NCBI RefSeq assembly: GCF_910592395.1
Contig: NC_088312.1
Location: 6,264,001-6,328,000 of the forward strand
Reading direction: 5' to 3'
Origin: Lineus longissimus
Lineage: Eukaryota; Nemertea; Pilidiophora; Heteronemertea; Lineidae
DNA: 64,000 nt
Part shown: positions 21,601-64,000 of the stretch, piece by piece
How the letters are laid out: each line of letters begins with the position of its first letter
How positions within the stretch are numbered: the first letter of the stretch is position 1
The notes under the pieces: model-generated
What the model was told of the DNA's origin: nothing
Databases searched by the model: none
Seen by the model: the letters and a program-made list of their open reading frames with translations, nothing else
Position numbers and translations under genes: made by a program

Positions 21601-24600
21601 TAGACTAGTCCTTTTATTTACTCCTTATTTCTTTAGTTAGGTTTGCTGCTTTCGTTAGATTTCCTCAGACCTAATTATTAGATGTTCCCCATTCTAATTT
21701 TATAGCTTCCCTCTCTGCACCTGCTATATTGGACCGAGGTAATAAGTTGTCGCTTCACAGTTCGCGCCAACCCCTCCCTAATCTACCATCAGAGCAAAGC
21801 TTAGATAGGATGTTTAAACGTGAGTGTACATGTATACCTCTGCCGACAATACCAGCACAGGCTAGAGTTAGAAAGCGTCAACGAAGATCAGTCGACGATA
21901 GCAACATAAAATATGGAGAAACTCAAAGAAAACCACCCGTGCCAAAGTTAAGCGACATATCTACTGACATAGGTACACACCTTTTCTTTTGCTACGTGAT
22001 GCGGTGCTTGTTCACCCTAGTGGCACAGCAATTGTGTTTGGTCTCACCGTCATATTTCTCACAAAATGGCCGCTCATTATTAAAGTCTTCACATGGGGTA
22101 CAGTGATGAATTCATGCAGGGGTACGTTTTATGTGAAACATATTTGAGGAACTTGTTGGACTTTCACTCTTCGACTGCAAAATACAGAAGAACCTCTTCA
22201 TTAAGATCACTCTTGTGAGTGGCAAATGCTGTTCTCAATTGAGAGGTGTTCTGATAACAGAGGTAAATTTCGATGGAAATGACCAATTTGGGACAGGATG
22301 CAGTGTATTTGTACAACAAGAGAGATCTTGTGATTTGAAAACAATGTACAACTGTGTGAGGTTCAAGTCAACCACAGACCATGACTTTTGCTCCTGACGT
22401 CAGGGCTGGGCCAGCATTTTATCAGGAGTAGTTAGTTATCCACTCACAGTGAGTTCACTGGTGTTTGCTATGCATGATTTAACAGAAGACGCTCAGTAAA
22501 TGAGCTTGAACCATTCAGAAGTGTCGCTGCTGAATGTCCAACAACAACTGGGGTTCTGTCTCAGTGCCCAGCCATACCACTGACTGTATGATTTTCCCTT
22601 CATGGATGAGGAATACGTCGTTTATCACGTCTCCATGTGCTGCTCTTTTATCATGAGGCCTTGTCCATTGCTTGCAGTTTGCTGGTGCATGCTAACCTAG
22701 TGAAAACTGAGCCAAAGTCAAACACTATGTTCTCATTCTCTCAATTTCACATAACCTTAGTTGTTTAAATGTGTTCCTCACATCTTAGGAGTGTCTGCTT
22801 CATCTGTTGACAGAAAATCATCAATTCGGTCGATGAAAATTGTGTTTTAGTTTCTCCATATTTTCTGGTTTTCGTGTTAGTTTTGAAATTGACAAGCACA
22901 AAGTGTTGAGTGTGCAGCTTGCACAGTTTTGTTAAATGCACATAGAACTGAGTCTTTAACTCTTCGTGAGCTTGATTTATTGGACCCAACACGTGCATCG
23001 ACTCCTCAAAATATGGACATGTTTTGCTTTTTGCTTTTTGCCTTTTGCTTCAGCTTTTATTTTACCCTTGCGTCCACAGCTTGCATTAGATCGTTCTGCA
23101 CACAAAACCTGCATTTGCGATATCCTCTGGACAAGTTGGTCTGTATAGGGTACAACTTGTTCATCAACACACTAAAAGTAACACCTGATCGAGGTACAGA
23201 AAACAAACGACTGAATGTTTTGCGATTTTATTCTATATTCAGACCTTATTTGAACTGAGGGCGGTGAGACTTGAAAACAAGGAAAAACAATGCTTTTGAA
23301 AGATGTTTCAGTTCCCTCAGTTCAAACATGGGTAACAGATAACTTCTCTGTATTATTCTTCACAACATAAACAGACAGTACAGTGCACAAAACCAGAAAA
23401 TGGCGCGAAACTTCTCCATGATGACATATCACAACTGTACAGGATGTCCCAAACATCAGGATTCAATAAATTCATATGGGCTACAGGTAGCAAAGCATCT
23501 GACCCCTTGGTTGGTGAGGGTCAGAAGTATTTCCCTACTGTTGAAAAAAATACTTTGTAACTTGTGTTCTTAAATGTTTGGGGCATTCTGTTTGTCACAT
23601 ATCTCACACCATTAAGACGAATCTGTAACTACAGCTGGCTTGCATCTTAACATTTTGTGTGAATGTGAATTTTTTACGCATTAGTTTATAATAAACTGGC
23701 AATAACCACTTCTTGTGCAGTTATTTTAACCATTTTCAGTAATCCAGGATGATAAGTTTCAGTTTATTCCAGATTGCTGTTTACTGCATTCTTCCATGTT
23801 TCTGGCCCATATTTCCTAATTGGTTATCTATTTGCTATTTATTAGCAAAGGACCCTACCTATCTACCGGTTTCTAGCTGTTTGTAATGGATGTCATATGC
23901 ATGACACACTGCTTTTGAAATAATTTTATCCTGCAATGGTCAATGACATCCGTCACACCAAGAAAAGGTGGACTTGTTTGTAGTAAAAGTCATTTTTCTC
24001 ACATACGGGGAAAATGTCAAAATAACAACCTCATAAAGGCAATTTAGGCACATGCCTTGATATTTTTAGCCCACCTTTGTGAACATTCGATAAACAGGGG
24101 AAAATTGGTAACCACGCCCACCCGCTCTACGTCAATTACACATTAGAGAGATTCGCCACTAATGAGAATTGGATTGTGGGACACCCTTTACTTCCAAACT
24201 CCTATCTAATGCCAGGTGCCTGGCAAGAAGGCTGTTTGTATCCAATATATTTCACTAGCTGGAGGCTAACCAACCGGCTACATGGACATGAGTTGCCTGT
24301 GACCATAAACCTTCGACCTTGACTTAGCCGCTCATATGATATTGTTTTTCCTTTTCAACAGAGTTACTAGGCAGTCCAACAGGTACATCAGTTTTTCATG
24401 TCAAATCATAAACCTATCATTGTACCTCTTCCTTATTCCTTATACCTTATTCCTTAGGTCTTTCTTCCAAGCAATCCTTTCAAACTTCAACACCTGTTAA
24501 AAAAAGCTATTAGTCTGTATCTACTGCATAGAATCTATTATCCACTCTGCCTAATTCATCGGTTAAAATCCTTCCTGTCTCGAATCACGGACCCAGAAGT

Positions 24601-27600
24601 TTGGATCCTGAACCCTTCCCTTCCAAAAGCAAAATATGCTCCCTTCATGCTCCCTTTCTTATGGCTATGGTGTCTCATCTTGCGTTGTCGTCCGGGCATT
24701 AACCATTACTACCTCATAACCCCAGCTTATAGCTTAGCTTTGTGTGTTACTATATAACATCTAACAATTCCTATCCCTTTCAGTCTTTCTGTCAAACTTA
24801 TAATTCTCAAAACATAGGTGAGTATGTCTGACTGGAAATTGCTGGATTCTCGACTGGGAATCTCTCCACATTTATTTCATTAGCCTTGTCACAGTTTAGA
24901 GACTGTCCAAACTTAGAGGAATCTCCTGAACTACACTCACCGAGCCAAACTAGAGAGGAATCTCCTGAACTATACACTCACCAATACTGTTAGGTTAACC
25001 TGAGTGAAATGCTGCTGAAGCAGTTGTACATTCATGTAACATCTTGTACCTTGAGAGTAATTCCCTTATAGATGTTAATGGTGGTTTGCCTTGATCTGTG
25101 GCCCACAAAATAGCCAATCTTAATCTCAATTTCTGGAGCAGAAGACCTTGAATTTCTGGAGTAGAAGACCTTGAAAGGGGAAACTATCGGCTGGCAAGGA
25201 ATCTATCGAAAAAGGAGTCCTTCACAATGGCGCTTCTCTTGTGCTATTTCATTTGCTCCGACAAAGACTATTTTTATTGTCATTGAGAATACTGCTGTTT
25301 GTGTTTCAGGTGTTCCTAAGCCTAATCCCACCTTAACTGTGAACAATATCAAGTTTGTGTCGCCAGCTCGGATGGAGGAGGCTGGAAGCGAAGTCAAACC
25401 CTCCTGGGGAAAAGAAGAGTAAGTAGGGATCTAGTGGCATGATTCAAGACCGGTCTTATCGGAAGCCTTCATGGCGGAGCATAGGGTTCCTTGTTTGATA
25501 TGACCTGACTTCCTTCATGATAAATGACCTAGCACGATCTTGGTTTGGACTTCAGGGAAGCTATTGAGTCTACAGCTGTCATGCCAGAATTCAGAGAACT
25601 CGGCAGGATTCAGTTATGTTCCTTTGCAGTTTCAAAGTCATATCTGTGCAGAATTTAGATCATTTATTTCTATCCTGCAGTGTGGATAAGACGCCCATTC
25701 CTGGCCCGCCCCCTACGAGGTATGTTGGGTGCGATACACTCCCTACCAACCCAACCTGACTGCACTAGCCACCATTGTAAAGTTGAAATCCAGTTTGCAT
25801 GTTCCCCTATCCAAATGAAAGAACCCAACACAAAAGTGTCATGTGTGGTTCCTATGGAGTAATTTGTACTTTTCCCTCTCGTCGGGTTCCAAATTGTCAT
25901 ATGTGGTTTTGAGTGATTTATCATGAATAAATAACCATTTATGAAAGAAAGATACCATTAATCGACCATTAATTTTTCCTCAACCTCACTCCATAAACCT
26001 TATGCTGACTCAATATTGTTGTCCGGTCCAGCAGTTTCCTGGAGATAAAACTGTTGCATGCTCTTTCTTTATAAGTTCCTTGCCAGTTAAAATGGTTCGT
26101 TACTCAGCTCTGTTCATACGAAGTGATTCCTCCTAACTTCATGTCATTCCAGTGACTGTTCAAGTATGGATACAATTGATCAGTTTTTAAATCCATGGTG
26201 AGATAATGATGTTGCCTTCTCGTCCATGTTCATTTTAATTTTGTTTCACAATAAAGCTTTCAGTGTAGACAGGTTCACTGTTCCTGGTGTTAGTCACTTC
26301 CTCATTTAGATACATGTATATTTTTTTAACCAATTTTTATTCTTTCTTGTATTTTTCACTCATTGTGCACACTCTGTCAACAAATTGGCCGTATTTAGTG
26401 ATTTGAACTTAAGTTTAGGAGGAACTGGAGCTTCTGGATGAAGCCAATTTGGAGAGCTCTCATCAATACTGAGTTTCTTCTCTAACATTCTGAAAACAAG
26501 ACCAAGACCATATGTGACCCATCACAACAAAACCGCACAGAAGATGTGTGTAAATGACACCAGAAGCTAATGGAAGAAATCAATGTCTTCAATTCACAAA
26601 AAGCAGACAACAGTGAAATGAACAACCAGTCCATCTCGACGTGCCAAGCTTAGAGCAACATGTGCCTGATTTTGCTGTGAGGGGTCACGTGTTGGGTTTA
26701 GGATGGCCTCAGAATCATTCTCACATTTTCAGAGCTTTTGCCACACCAACGTCGATGATCAAATCCATCCCTCTTGTACTCATTGGTAAGGTGAAATATA
26801 TTTTAAAAGCTTAGAATCTTAAGCACGTCCAAAATATTTATTGAAAATGTTGGAAATGCCAGTTTCGGTACCATGAAACATAAAATTTATTATGAATGTT
26901 TCCAGGGAAGATGATGCAGAATCTGACATGGAGATAGATCTGCCTGCGGAGGGAGGTGGGGCTACCCCTCGACCACCGGACAAGGGGGCCGTCACACCCC
27001 GTGCAGAAGTCTCATCCAGTCCCATGAAGGCAGTGACGCCTAATCCACTTAAGTTTGTTGACGCTGGCATAGCTGAGGAAGAGAGGGATGTGTTGAGGGA
27101 AACGTTTAAACGACTTGATACAGATGCGGACGGGTGAGTCCCGTCCCTTCCTTTCAGCTGTAAATGGTTACACACTCATGAGAAAGGTTTACCACTTGCT
27201 CTTAGAGAGAGACGATAGAGTTTGGGGGTTGAATTGGTAGTTTTCACGTCATTAGTAGCATGTGTGTATGATTCCATTATCTAATTATATTCCTCACACA
27301 AGGGAGAATAGTTTTGATGCACTGTGAAATAAGAGTGACTGGCTCCTGCCTATAGTCGCTTTTAAAAACCAAAGGAGAGTTTCCAGCAAAACAGTTAAGG
27401 AACGCATAACCATGGTCACTACCTTTGCAGTAAGGTGGCAGCAGCATGCTCTTATCCATCCAACTCATTTATTCATCTCTGTTTCAGTCATATCCTGTAC
27501 CAACAAATAAAAACGCAGTTACCAGGTACAATGACATCTGCTCAGGAAAAATATATAAAACAGGTAAAGTTAAACATAAGCATAAGCATAAGCATTAAAC

Positions 27601-28995
27601 ATGTTAAAGGCTTTTCTTAACTTGTTTCCTTTGAGAGTGACTATATTTCATTACAGTCACCTCCTCTGATAAAATAAAATTAGGCTCATAGAACAAAAGA
27701 TCAAAAAAGTTAACAGATCGAGTTAAGTCTCAATCTGTAAAACATTTACGCTACCTGTTTCTGTGACCATTTAGGGGGTGCTATGGGTTTCAATTGGCGG
27801 TCTCCAGGTGACTCATATCTAGTTAGGAAACTTGGTCTTGCTTGTCTTAGCAAAAAAAATCTTCCTCAATAAGTGTGAATAGTGACGATGTACCGTGACA
27901 TAGTACAGAGTAGAGACACCTTCCGGCAAAATCCTATTGTAAACGTCACATGCCTGGCTTCTGCTAGTGTTTTTGTCCAAATTCATAATAATTGGCTTCC
28001 TTTTTCAGGTGTATGACATTACAAGTGCCAGTACATACTTCGGAGTGGAAGAGTTCTACACGATGACAGCTCTCATCAATAAGTTCAAAGGACTAAGCGG
28101 TCCTGTGCTTGAGGCATTTGAAAAGGTTGATATGACAAGAATAAAGGAGCGGATTGTACAGTATGTCGTAAGTACCAAACTGTAGGCCCCGCTATTGTGT
28201 CCTGTTATCAATGTCCACTCTCTACTAATCATTTGTCCAAAAACAATCAAGATAGCTTATCATTTTCTGATCTCTCTCATGATTTTCTGCATTGCTGACT
28301 CGCTCCTTTAGGGCTTAGAACATCCTGCATACAGGTTTGTTGGCTTGCAATATGAATCATGTAGCCCGCTTTTCGGAAATGACTCATTTGTTCTCTTCAT
28401 GTCATAAATGCCAAGTGAAAAGTGTGATACCTTACTTGTGATGCAATTTCGCTATCAGTAAACTCCTTGTCCATTATAGATGTACCACCATACCATATAT
28501 ATTTTGTGTCTTGCAGGAATTGTTCCAGACTGTAGATCGGTCGGGCAAGGGTGGCATATCAATGGAGTCAGTGGAAGAGATCATTTGTCAAGCTATGGAA
28601 AAGGATAAGGAGAATGATAAGAACTTCTTAAAGCAAATATTTGAGGTTTTGAAGCCAGTAAGTGAAATGTATTGCATCATTTGTTAGAAACCTGGCTTGA
28701 TGCTTGATGATAAAGGCTTAGATGCTTTATATTATTGGATGAACTCAACCCAAATTGAGAGAACTGCCCAGGCAGGAGGAAATGGTGAAATATTGTTGGT
28801 TACTTACCAGCCACTTGGAGTAACAGGGTTTATCTAAGTAAGTAAGTAAGCGTTCTACTTGATATGAATTGAAGTTCTTTCTCATCGTTTCAGGATGAAG
28901 AGGATAATGTGAATAAACTCGAGTTCATCCTTCATATACCATATTTCCGTTCCCTGGAGAAGCCAGACACGGGGAGCACAAGGAAATCAACTTGA
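15615..28995 (+). CDS. EF-hand protein of unassigned family (about 691 aa)
   Basis: Fifteen exons in a consistent frame: 15615-15884, 17103-17243, 17726-17814, 19542-19703, 19954-20094, 20296-20397, 20725-20774, 21706-21972, 25310-25418, 25681-25719, 26906-27133, 27488-27563, 28009-28167, 28517-28657, 28894-28995. The N-terminal part (1-120) is disordered and rich in S, T, P and R. A basic/aromatic block follows (RMYTIPRRHPEMFG), then a charged coiled-coil-like helix (DRLEAEMEHIEKVKGMKRR). The C-terminal third is EF-hand-like: a canonical loop DTDADGHILYQQ at about 528-539 with Gln instead of Glu at position 12, and a degenerate loop DRSGKGGISMES at about 618-629. Calcium binding by the first loop is plausible and by the second doubtful. 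No TM segment or signal peptide. I do not recognise the family. Confidence 0.85.
20435..20595 (-). mobile_element. MITE copy b (diverged)
   Basis: Same family as the element at 10189, opposite orientation, in intron 6 of the EF-hand gene. Starts CCATGGAACCTCCCT, carries CTCTCTATTAAGGACAC, the GGTCCCAAATTGG block and TTTGACCTCTCTAATC. The far end decays into repeats of TATTAAGGACAGTAC and the right TIR is lost. Confidence 0.6.
22185..22330 (+). mobile_element. MITE copy c (old, diverged)
   Basis: Related to the element at 10189: CAGAAGAACCTCTTCATTA at the left, then GCAAATGCTGTTCTCAATTG, AGAGGTGTTCTGATAACAGAG and CCAATTTGGGACAGG in the family order. The right TIR is not recognisable. It is the most mutated copy. 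Confidence 0.5.
24907..24983 (+). repeat. Short tandem duplication (38-bp unit, two copies)
   Basis: CCAAACTTAGAGGAATCTCC...ACTCACC is repeated as CCAAACTAGAGAGGAATCTCC...ACTCACC with a 38-bp period inside intron 8 of the EF-hand gene. Confidence 0.6.
26513..26688. mobile_element. MITE-like element with TGTGACCC terminal inverted repeats
   Basis: Left end TGTGACCCATCACAACAAAA, right end ATTTTGCTGTGAGGGGTCACG: an inverted repeat of about 22 bp with few mismatches, enclosing 130 bp without coding content, in intron 10 of the EF-hand gene. A single end of the same family (GGTTTTGCTGTGACGGGTCACA) occurs near 36488-36510 in the phosphatase gene. Confidence 0.55.
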
Positions 28996-29543
28996 AAATC
29001 ACAATACAATCTTTTCACAACGTGGCGATATGATATCGCGCAAAATTAGATGATCTAAGACGCTTTAAATGGTTAGTGCAATTATGGATGAAGGCTGTCT
29101 GAGTGCTGTTCTCTGCATCCAAGTTAGACAAAGAGGCATTTATAAGACTAGGGCATGCCAAATGGACAGTCACAGTGTGGACAAATAAATGTAGAGGTTG
29201 ATATCTAATGATTATTTTCAGTTGATAACCATATTTTATGTGTGTTCAGCAGTCTTAGTAAAGTTTGTTAGTCTTGTTTTTTAAAGTGCACTTAGCAAGT
29301 AGTACCAGTGCAGACTTGCTTATTTCGTATCGTTTATTGTAAGAAGCTGCTATTCGGGGGAGGCTGCTAGTTCAAGTGTCGTGCACACTCATTTGAGAGG
29401 TTGTTCATCTCGAAAAAAGGTAATGCCCATGAGATGTTTGGTCTTCTCTGTTTCTTGCGATATGACCATAAACCCATTAAGTGATCAACCCTTAGAAAAA
29501 TGTTTGTATTTCCTCACCTTTGTTAATCATCAAAACTGACAGC

Positions 29544-29674
29544 AATTCACTATGGTGAATTAGGACTGTAAAATATTTCACCATAGTCAAGATGATATTT
29601 ACCATGGTAAGTACTCAATTCACCATTATGAAATCCCCTTCACCATGGTAAATTCAGAATTTACCATGGTGAAT
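29544..29674. repeat. Cluster of six CCATGGT-centred palindromes
   Basis: TTCACTATGGTGAA, TTCACCATAGTC, TTTACCATGGTAA, TTCACCATTATGAA, TTCACCATGGTAAA and TTTACCATGGTGAA occur within 131 bases; each is a near-perfect inverted repeat of a 14-bp unit TTCACCATGGTGAA. They lie in the probable 3' UTR of the EF-hand gene, so each could form a small hairpin in the mRNA. Confidence 0.75.
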
Positions 29675-29869
29675 ATGATGGGTTTTTTCGTATGGAAAGT
29701 TCATTATGTAATCTGTGATATTTTACACTTCAGTGTTAGAAAATTGCCAAATTGTATTGTGTAAATTAGCCATTTACACTATTGTTCTTTTTCTCGTATT
29801 GCCTTACTCAAGCTCATGGAAGCTATGTCACTAAATATGATTGTAAATAGTGCACTTTGCGTGTATTGA

Positions 29870-29875
29870 AATAAA
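29870..29875 (+). terminator. Candidate polyadenylation signal of the EF-hand gene
   Basis: AATAAA followed within 10 bases by a T/GT-rich stretch (TTTGTGATTTGTGATTAATT), which fits a downstream element. An earlier AATAAA at 29184-29189 is an alternative that would give a shorter 3' UTR and exclude the palindrome cluster. Confidence 0.45.
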
Positions 29876-29983
29876 ATAATTTGTGATTTGTGATTAATTT
29901 GTAATTTGTGATTAAAAGTCTCTGTTATATATCAATAACTTATATGAATAAGTGGAACTATGGACTGCATGATCTCAACAATA

Positions 29984-30270
29984 TCATTTTAACATGAAGA
30001 AAGTTGCCACATTCCTGCAGATTGGAACTAGGAACAGCACTGGAGGCCAATGTGGTTCCAATTTAGGACAAGCACAACCACAACCATGCTCCTGTCTAGT
30101 AGACCCAACATCATTTTAGCATGAAGAAAGTTGCCACATTCTTGCGAATTAGAACTAGGAACAGCACTGGAGACCATAATTCCCATAATGCCTGGAATTG
30201 AGATGAAAGAGACACTTATTGTTGGCCAATGTTTTTCCAATTTAGGACAAAGGCACAACCACAACCATAT
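29984..30270 (+). repeat. Imperfect direct repeat (about 126-bp period)
   Basis: ATCATTTTAACATGAAGAAAG...GGCACAACCACAACCAT appears at 29984 and again, with an insertion, from 30109. Shared phrases are GAAAGTTGCCACATTC, GAACTAGGAACAGCACTGGA and CAATTTAGGACAA. No protein is encoded. Confidence 0.7.
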
Positions 30271-31175
30271 GATGTCTTATCCCTAGACTCGTATGCAGGC
30301 CATGTCGTCCTCCTTATCGTCTTGCCTTGATGGTGTCGGAAAAACATTTTAATTAATTTTAGCTAATTAGCACAAATAAAGTTGAAAGCGGTTGTATTCC
30401 AAGTTGGCTCATGTAACCTGAGATCATCGGACAAAAATATTGCATTTAATTGGTTGGTTTGTTATTCCTTCACATATGTAGGTCCACTGACGATACAACA
30501 GTACGTATGTATCACCATAAAACCATGGGAGAAAAGGCATATAGGGACAAAGTCTATAAATATTATCAGCTGCTTAGCAATCAATATACGTCGCACATTC
30601 GGATTCGGACCAGAAAATGGCCTTACACAACAGCCCTGTCTATTGGCTAATTTATTAAATCTAACCCAGCCAGTTCAATTTGAATTATTTTAATTCCATG
30701 CAATTAGCACTTTTTGTCTCAAATCTAGTCACAACCAGGCAGCCATTTGTCTTCCTATGTCTTGTCACAACCCAAAATGACTGAAAGACACAATTTGAAA
30801 GCCCCGCCCACTTTACGACCACGTGCGTTTGTTGATGGGAGGGGAATCTCCGCCTCGATTTGAAAAACGAGGCTCTGTGGAAACCGGAAGTCAATGAAAC
30901 AAACTCTCGGCATTCCCCTAAACATGCCAAATAACTTCGTAATAAGTGACACAACGATCTCAAAATGATGTGATAAAGACTTCTTTTAAGTTATAAAAAC
31001 AGTATCTAGAGTTACATTGCCCGATTTTTTTTATAAGGACGATAAAAGGCCGGTTACGAGTGGTGTCTTTTTGGGTGGATCAACTTCCTGATCAAGTTTT
31101 GTTGCGTTTTCGTGTTGACACTGACAGGACAGTGTACATTCGTAGTGCTTTGTATACGTTTTACACACTGTGGTG

Positions 31176-63089
<31,914 letters not shown>

Positions 63090-64000
63090 AATATAGTTAA
63101 GGGGTGTAGTTAACATAACTCTATTGATTCTTGAAGACCTTGTCTTGTAGAAGCTACTGCAAAAGACCTTATGCAGCAATCTGTAATGCTTTTTTTCCTC
63201 TGGGGATCTGAGGAGGGGTTGTAGGGGGGGGGGGTGAAACACCGGCCGCGAAGGTGTTAAAAATCGAAGGTATAAAATTGTGGTGATGATGTACACATTG
63301 TCACTTTGCCTCTTTTTCTAAGATTCTTAAAGGAAATATAACATTTCCCTTGGATTACATTTTTGGAAAATTCAAGAAAGAAAAACCGTACTAGTTATGC
63401 CATCTATCTAACGGTTTACAGTTAAGTTATGTAGTTGGCAGCTTGGCCATTGGTGAGGGCACCCGCCACTAAAAAGACAACTATAATAAACTGAACTGGG
63501 TGTGTACTGACATCATAAGGTGTTCATTTCTGGCTTATTACTGTGAACTGGGAAATTTTTGCTAACATGCTCTCAACTAAATATTTTCATCAAAGAATTT
63601 TCATTTTACGCAACAAGAAAAATTATGTCAAAGATGCAATTTCACAAAATGGCAAACTATGATAGCAGCAATTTTTCCCGGTTGGTAGTATATGGAATGT
63701 GTATTTATCATATTCAGTTTTGTTTTTATATTTTTCATGCTTCCTCATTGATATGATTTAGACATTTTGATCTTAGTGGGAGGATCGACTTTTGTTTCTG
63801 GGGAATTTGGTGATAGCAGGTTTATTTCTTGCATACGATTTGTTTAAAGTTGTCCATTTGACACACGTTGTTGAAGGAAGATACTCTCTTGAAAGTGAAG
63901 GTGAAGTTTTGAAGGTTATGAAGCTGTTCACAGAATGCATTGTATAAGCCATGATTTTGTTGTATTGACGGTATCGCATGTAGTAGATTTTGGTAGCATG
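63090..64000. other. Non-coding sequence at the window end
   Basis: No gene supported. Contains AATAAA (63485-63490), a G-run (63223-63233) and AT-rich sequence. Depending on how the phosphatase ends it is either 3' UTR plus intergenic DNA or another intron. Confidence 0.4.

Larger units (their letters stand above)
21973..25309 (+). other. Long intron 8 of the EF-hand gene with candidate microexons
   Basis: 3.3 kb between the exon ending at 21972 and the one starting at 25310. It includes a diverged MITE (22185-22330) and a short tandem duplication (24907-24983). Three short stretches bounded by splice-like sites keep the reading phase: 24362-24382 (21 nt, phase 1 to 1), 24458-24495 (38 nt, 1 to 0) and 24784-24817 (34 nt, 0 to 1). 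They may be cassette exons; the donor at 24496 is weak. The rest shows no coding signal. Confidence 0.4.
28996..31175. other. 3' UTR of the EF-hand gene and intergenic region
   Basis: The 3' UTR probably runs to about 29.9 kb. Beyond it lie a 126-bp-period direct repeat (29984-30270) and roughly 900 bases before the phosphatase start codon, with a CACGTG E-box near 30821 but no obvious TATA box. No ORF here looks like a gene. Confidence 0.45.

Noticed and set aside
22788-23030. Two protein-like stretches (SASSVDRKSSIRSMK and ESLTLRELDLLDP) in EF-hand intron 8 as extra exons
   Set aside because: Acceptors are present but phases do not join to the flanking exons and donors are poor.

Overview
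The window reads as nuclear DNA of an animal, most likely a marine bilaterian invertebrate such as a lophotrochozoan, amphioxus or ambulacrarian; the exact taxon is inference. Reasons: genes of many small exons with GT-AG introns, AT-rich introns of 0.2-3.5 kb, a receptor tyrosine phosphatase with a large fibronectin III ectodomain, a metazoan-type Ty3/gypsy element, tRNA-like SINEs, a CR1/L2-like LINE remnant and many MITEs. All recognised genes lie on the + strand.

Layout. (1) 1-6186: 3' part of a Ty3/gypsy LTR retrotransposon. It has the end of gag, an intact pol in the -1 frame (protease, RT, RNase H, integrase, acidic tail), a short downstream non-coding stretch and a probable 171-bp 3' LTR. 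The 5' LTR lies outside the window. (2) 7860-13101: an 11-exon gene for a 471-aa PLP-dependent class V aminotransferase-fold enzyme. (3) 13543-13881: a minisatellite in the intergenic gap. (4) 15615-28995: a 15-exon (possibly up to 18) gene for a roughly 690-aa EF-hand protein whose N-terminal two thirds I cannot assign to a family. (5) 31176 to at least 63089: a giant gene, over 30 exons and about 2,200 aa, for a single-catalytic-domain receptor protein tyrosine phosphatase (R3-like). It has a signal peptide, 16 FN3 domains each on one symmetric phase-1 exon, a 17th FN3 split over three exons, a juxtamembrane module with an RRKR cleavage site, one TM helix and one PTP domain.

The main discovery candidate is in the phosphatase catalytic domain. 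Two consecutive 152-nt exons (57213-57364 and 57703-57854) each encode the same slice of the PTP fold: WPD loop through catalytic Cys, with the same start and end phase and about 62% residue identity. Using both would shift the frame, so they look like mutually exclusive exons giving two catalytic variants of one receptor.

Other structure: a MITE family with seven copies, most with a TA beside at least one end (TIR about CAGTAGAACCTC); a 399-bp TTAA-flanked MITE; a 46-bp minisatellite that grew out of an exon/splice-donor junction; an 83-bp minisatellite; a long inverted repeat with a second single-arm copy; and a cluster of CCATGGT palindromes. I saw no tRNA, rRNA or CRISPR features. Exon boundaries were set by hand from splice sites, reading phase and protein family fit; no alignment or transcript data were available.
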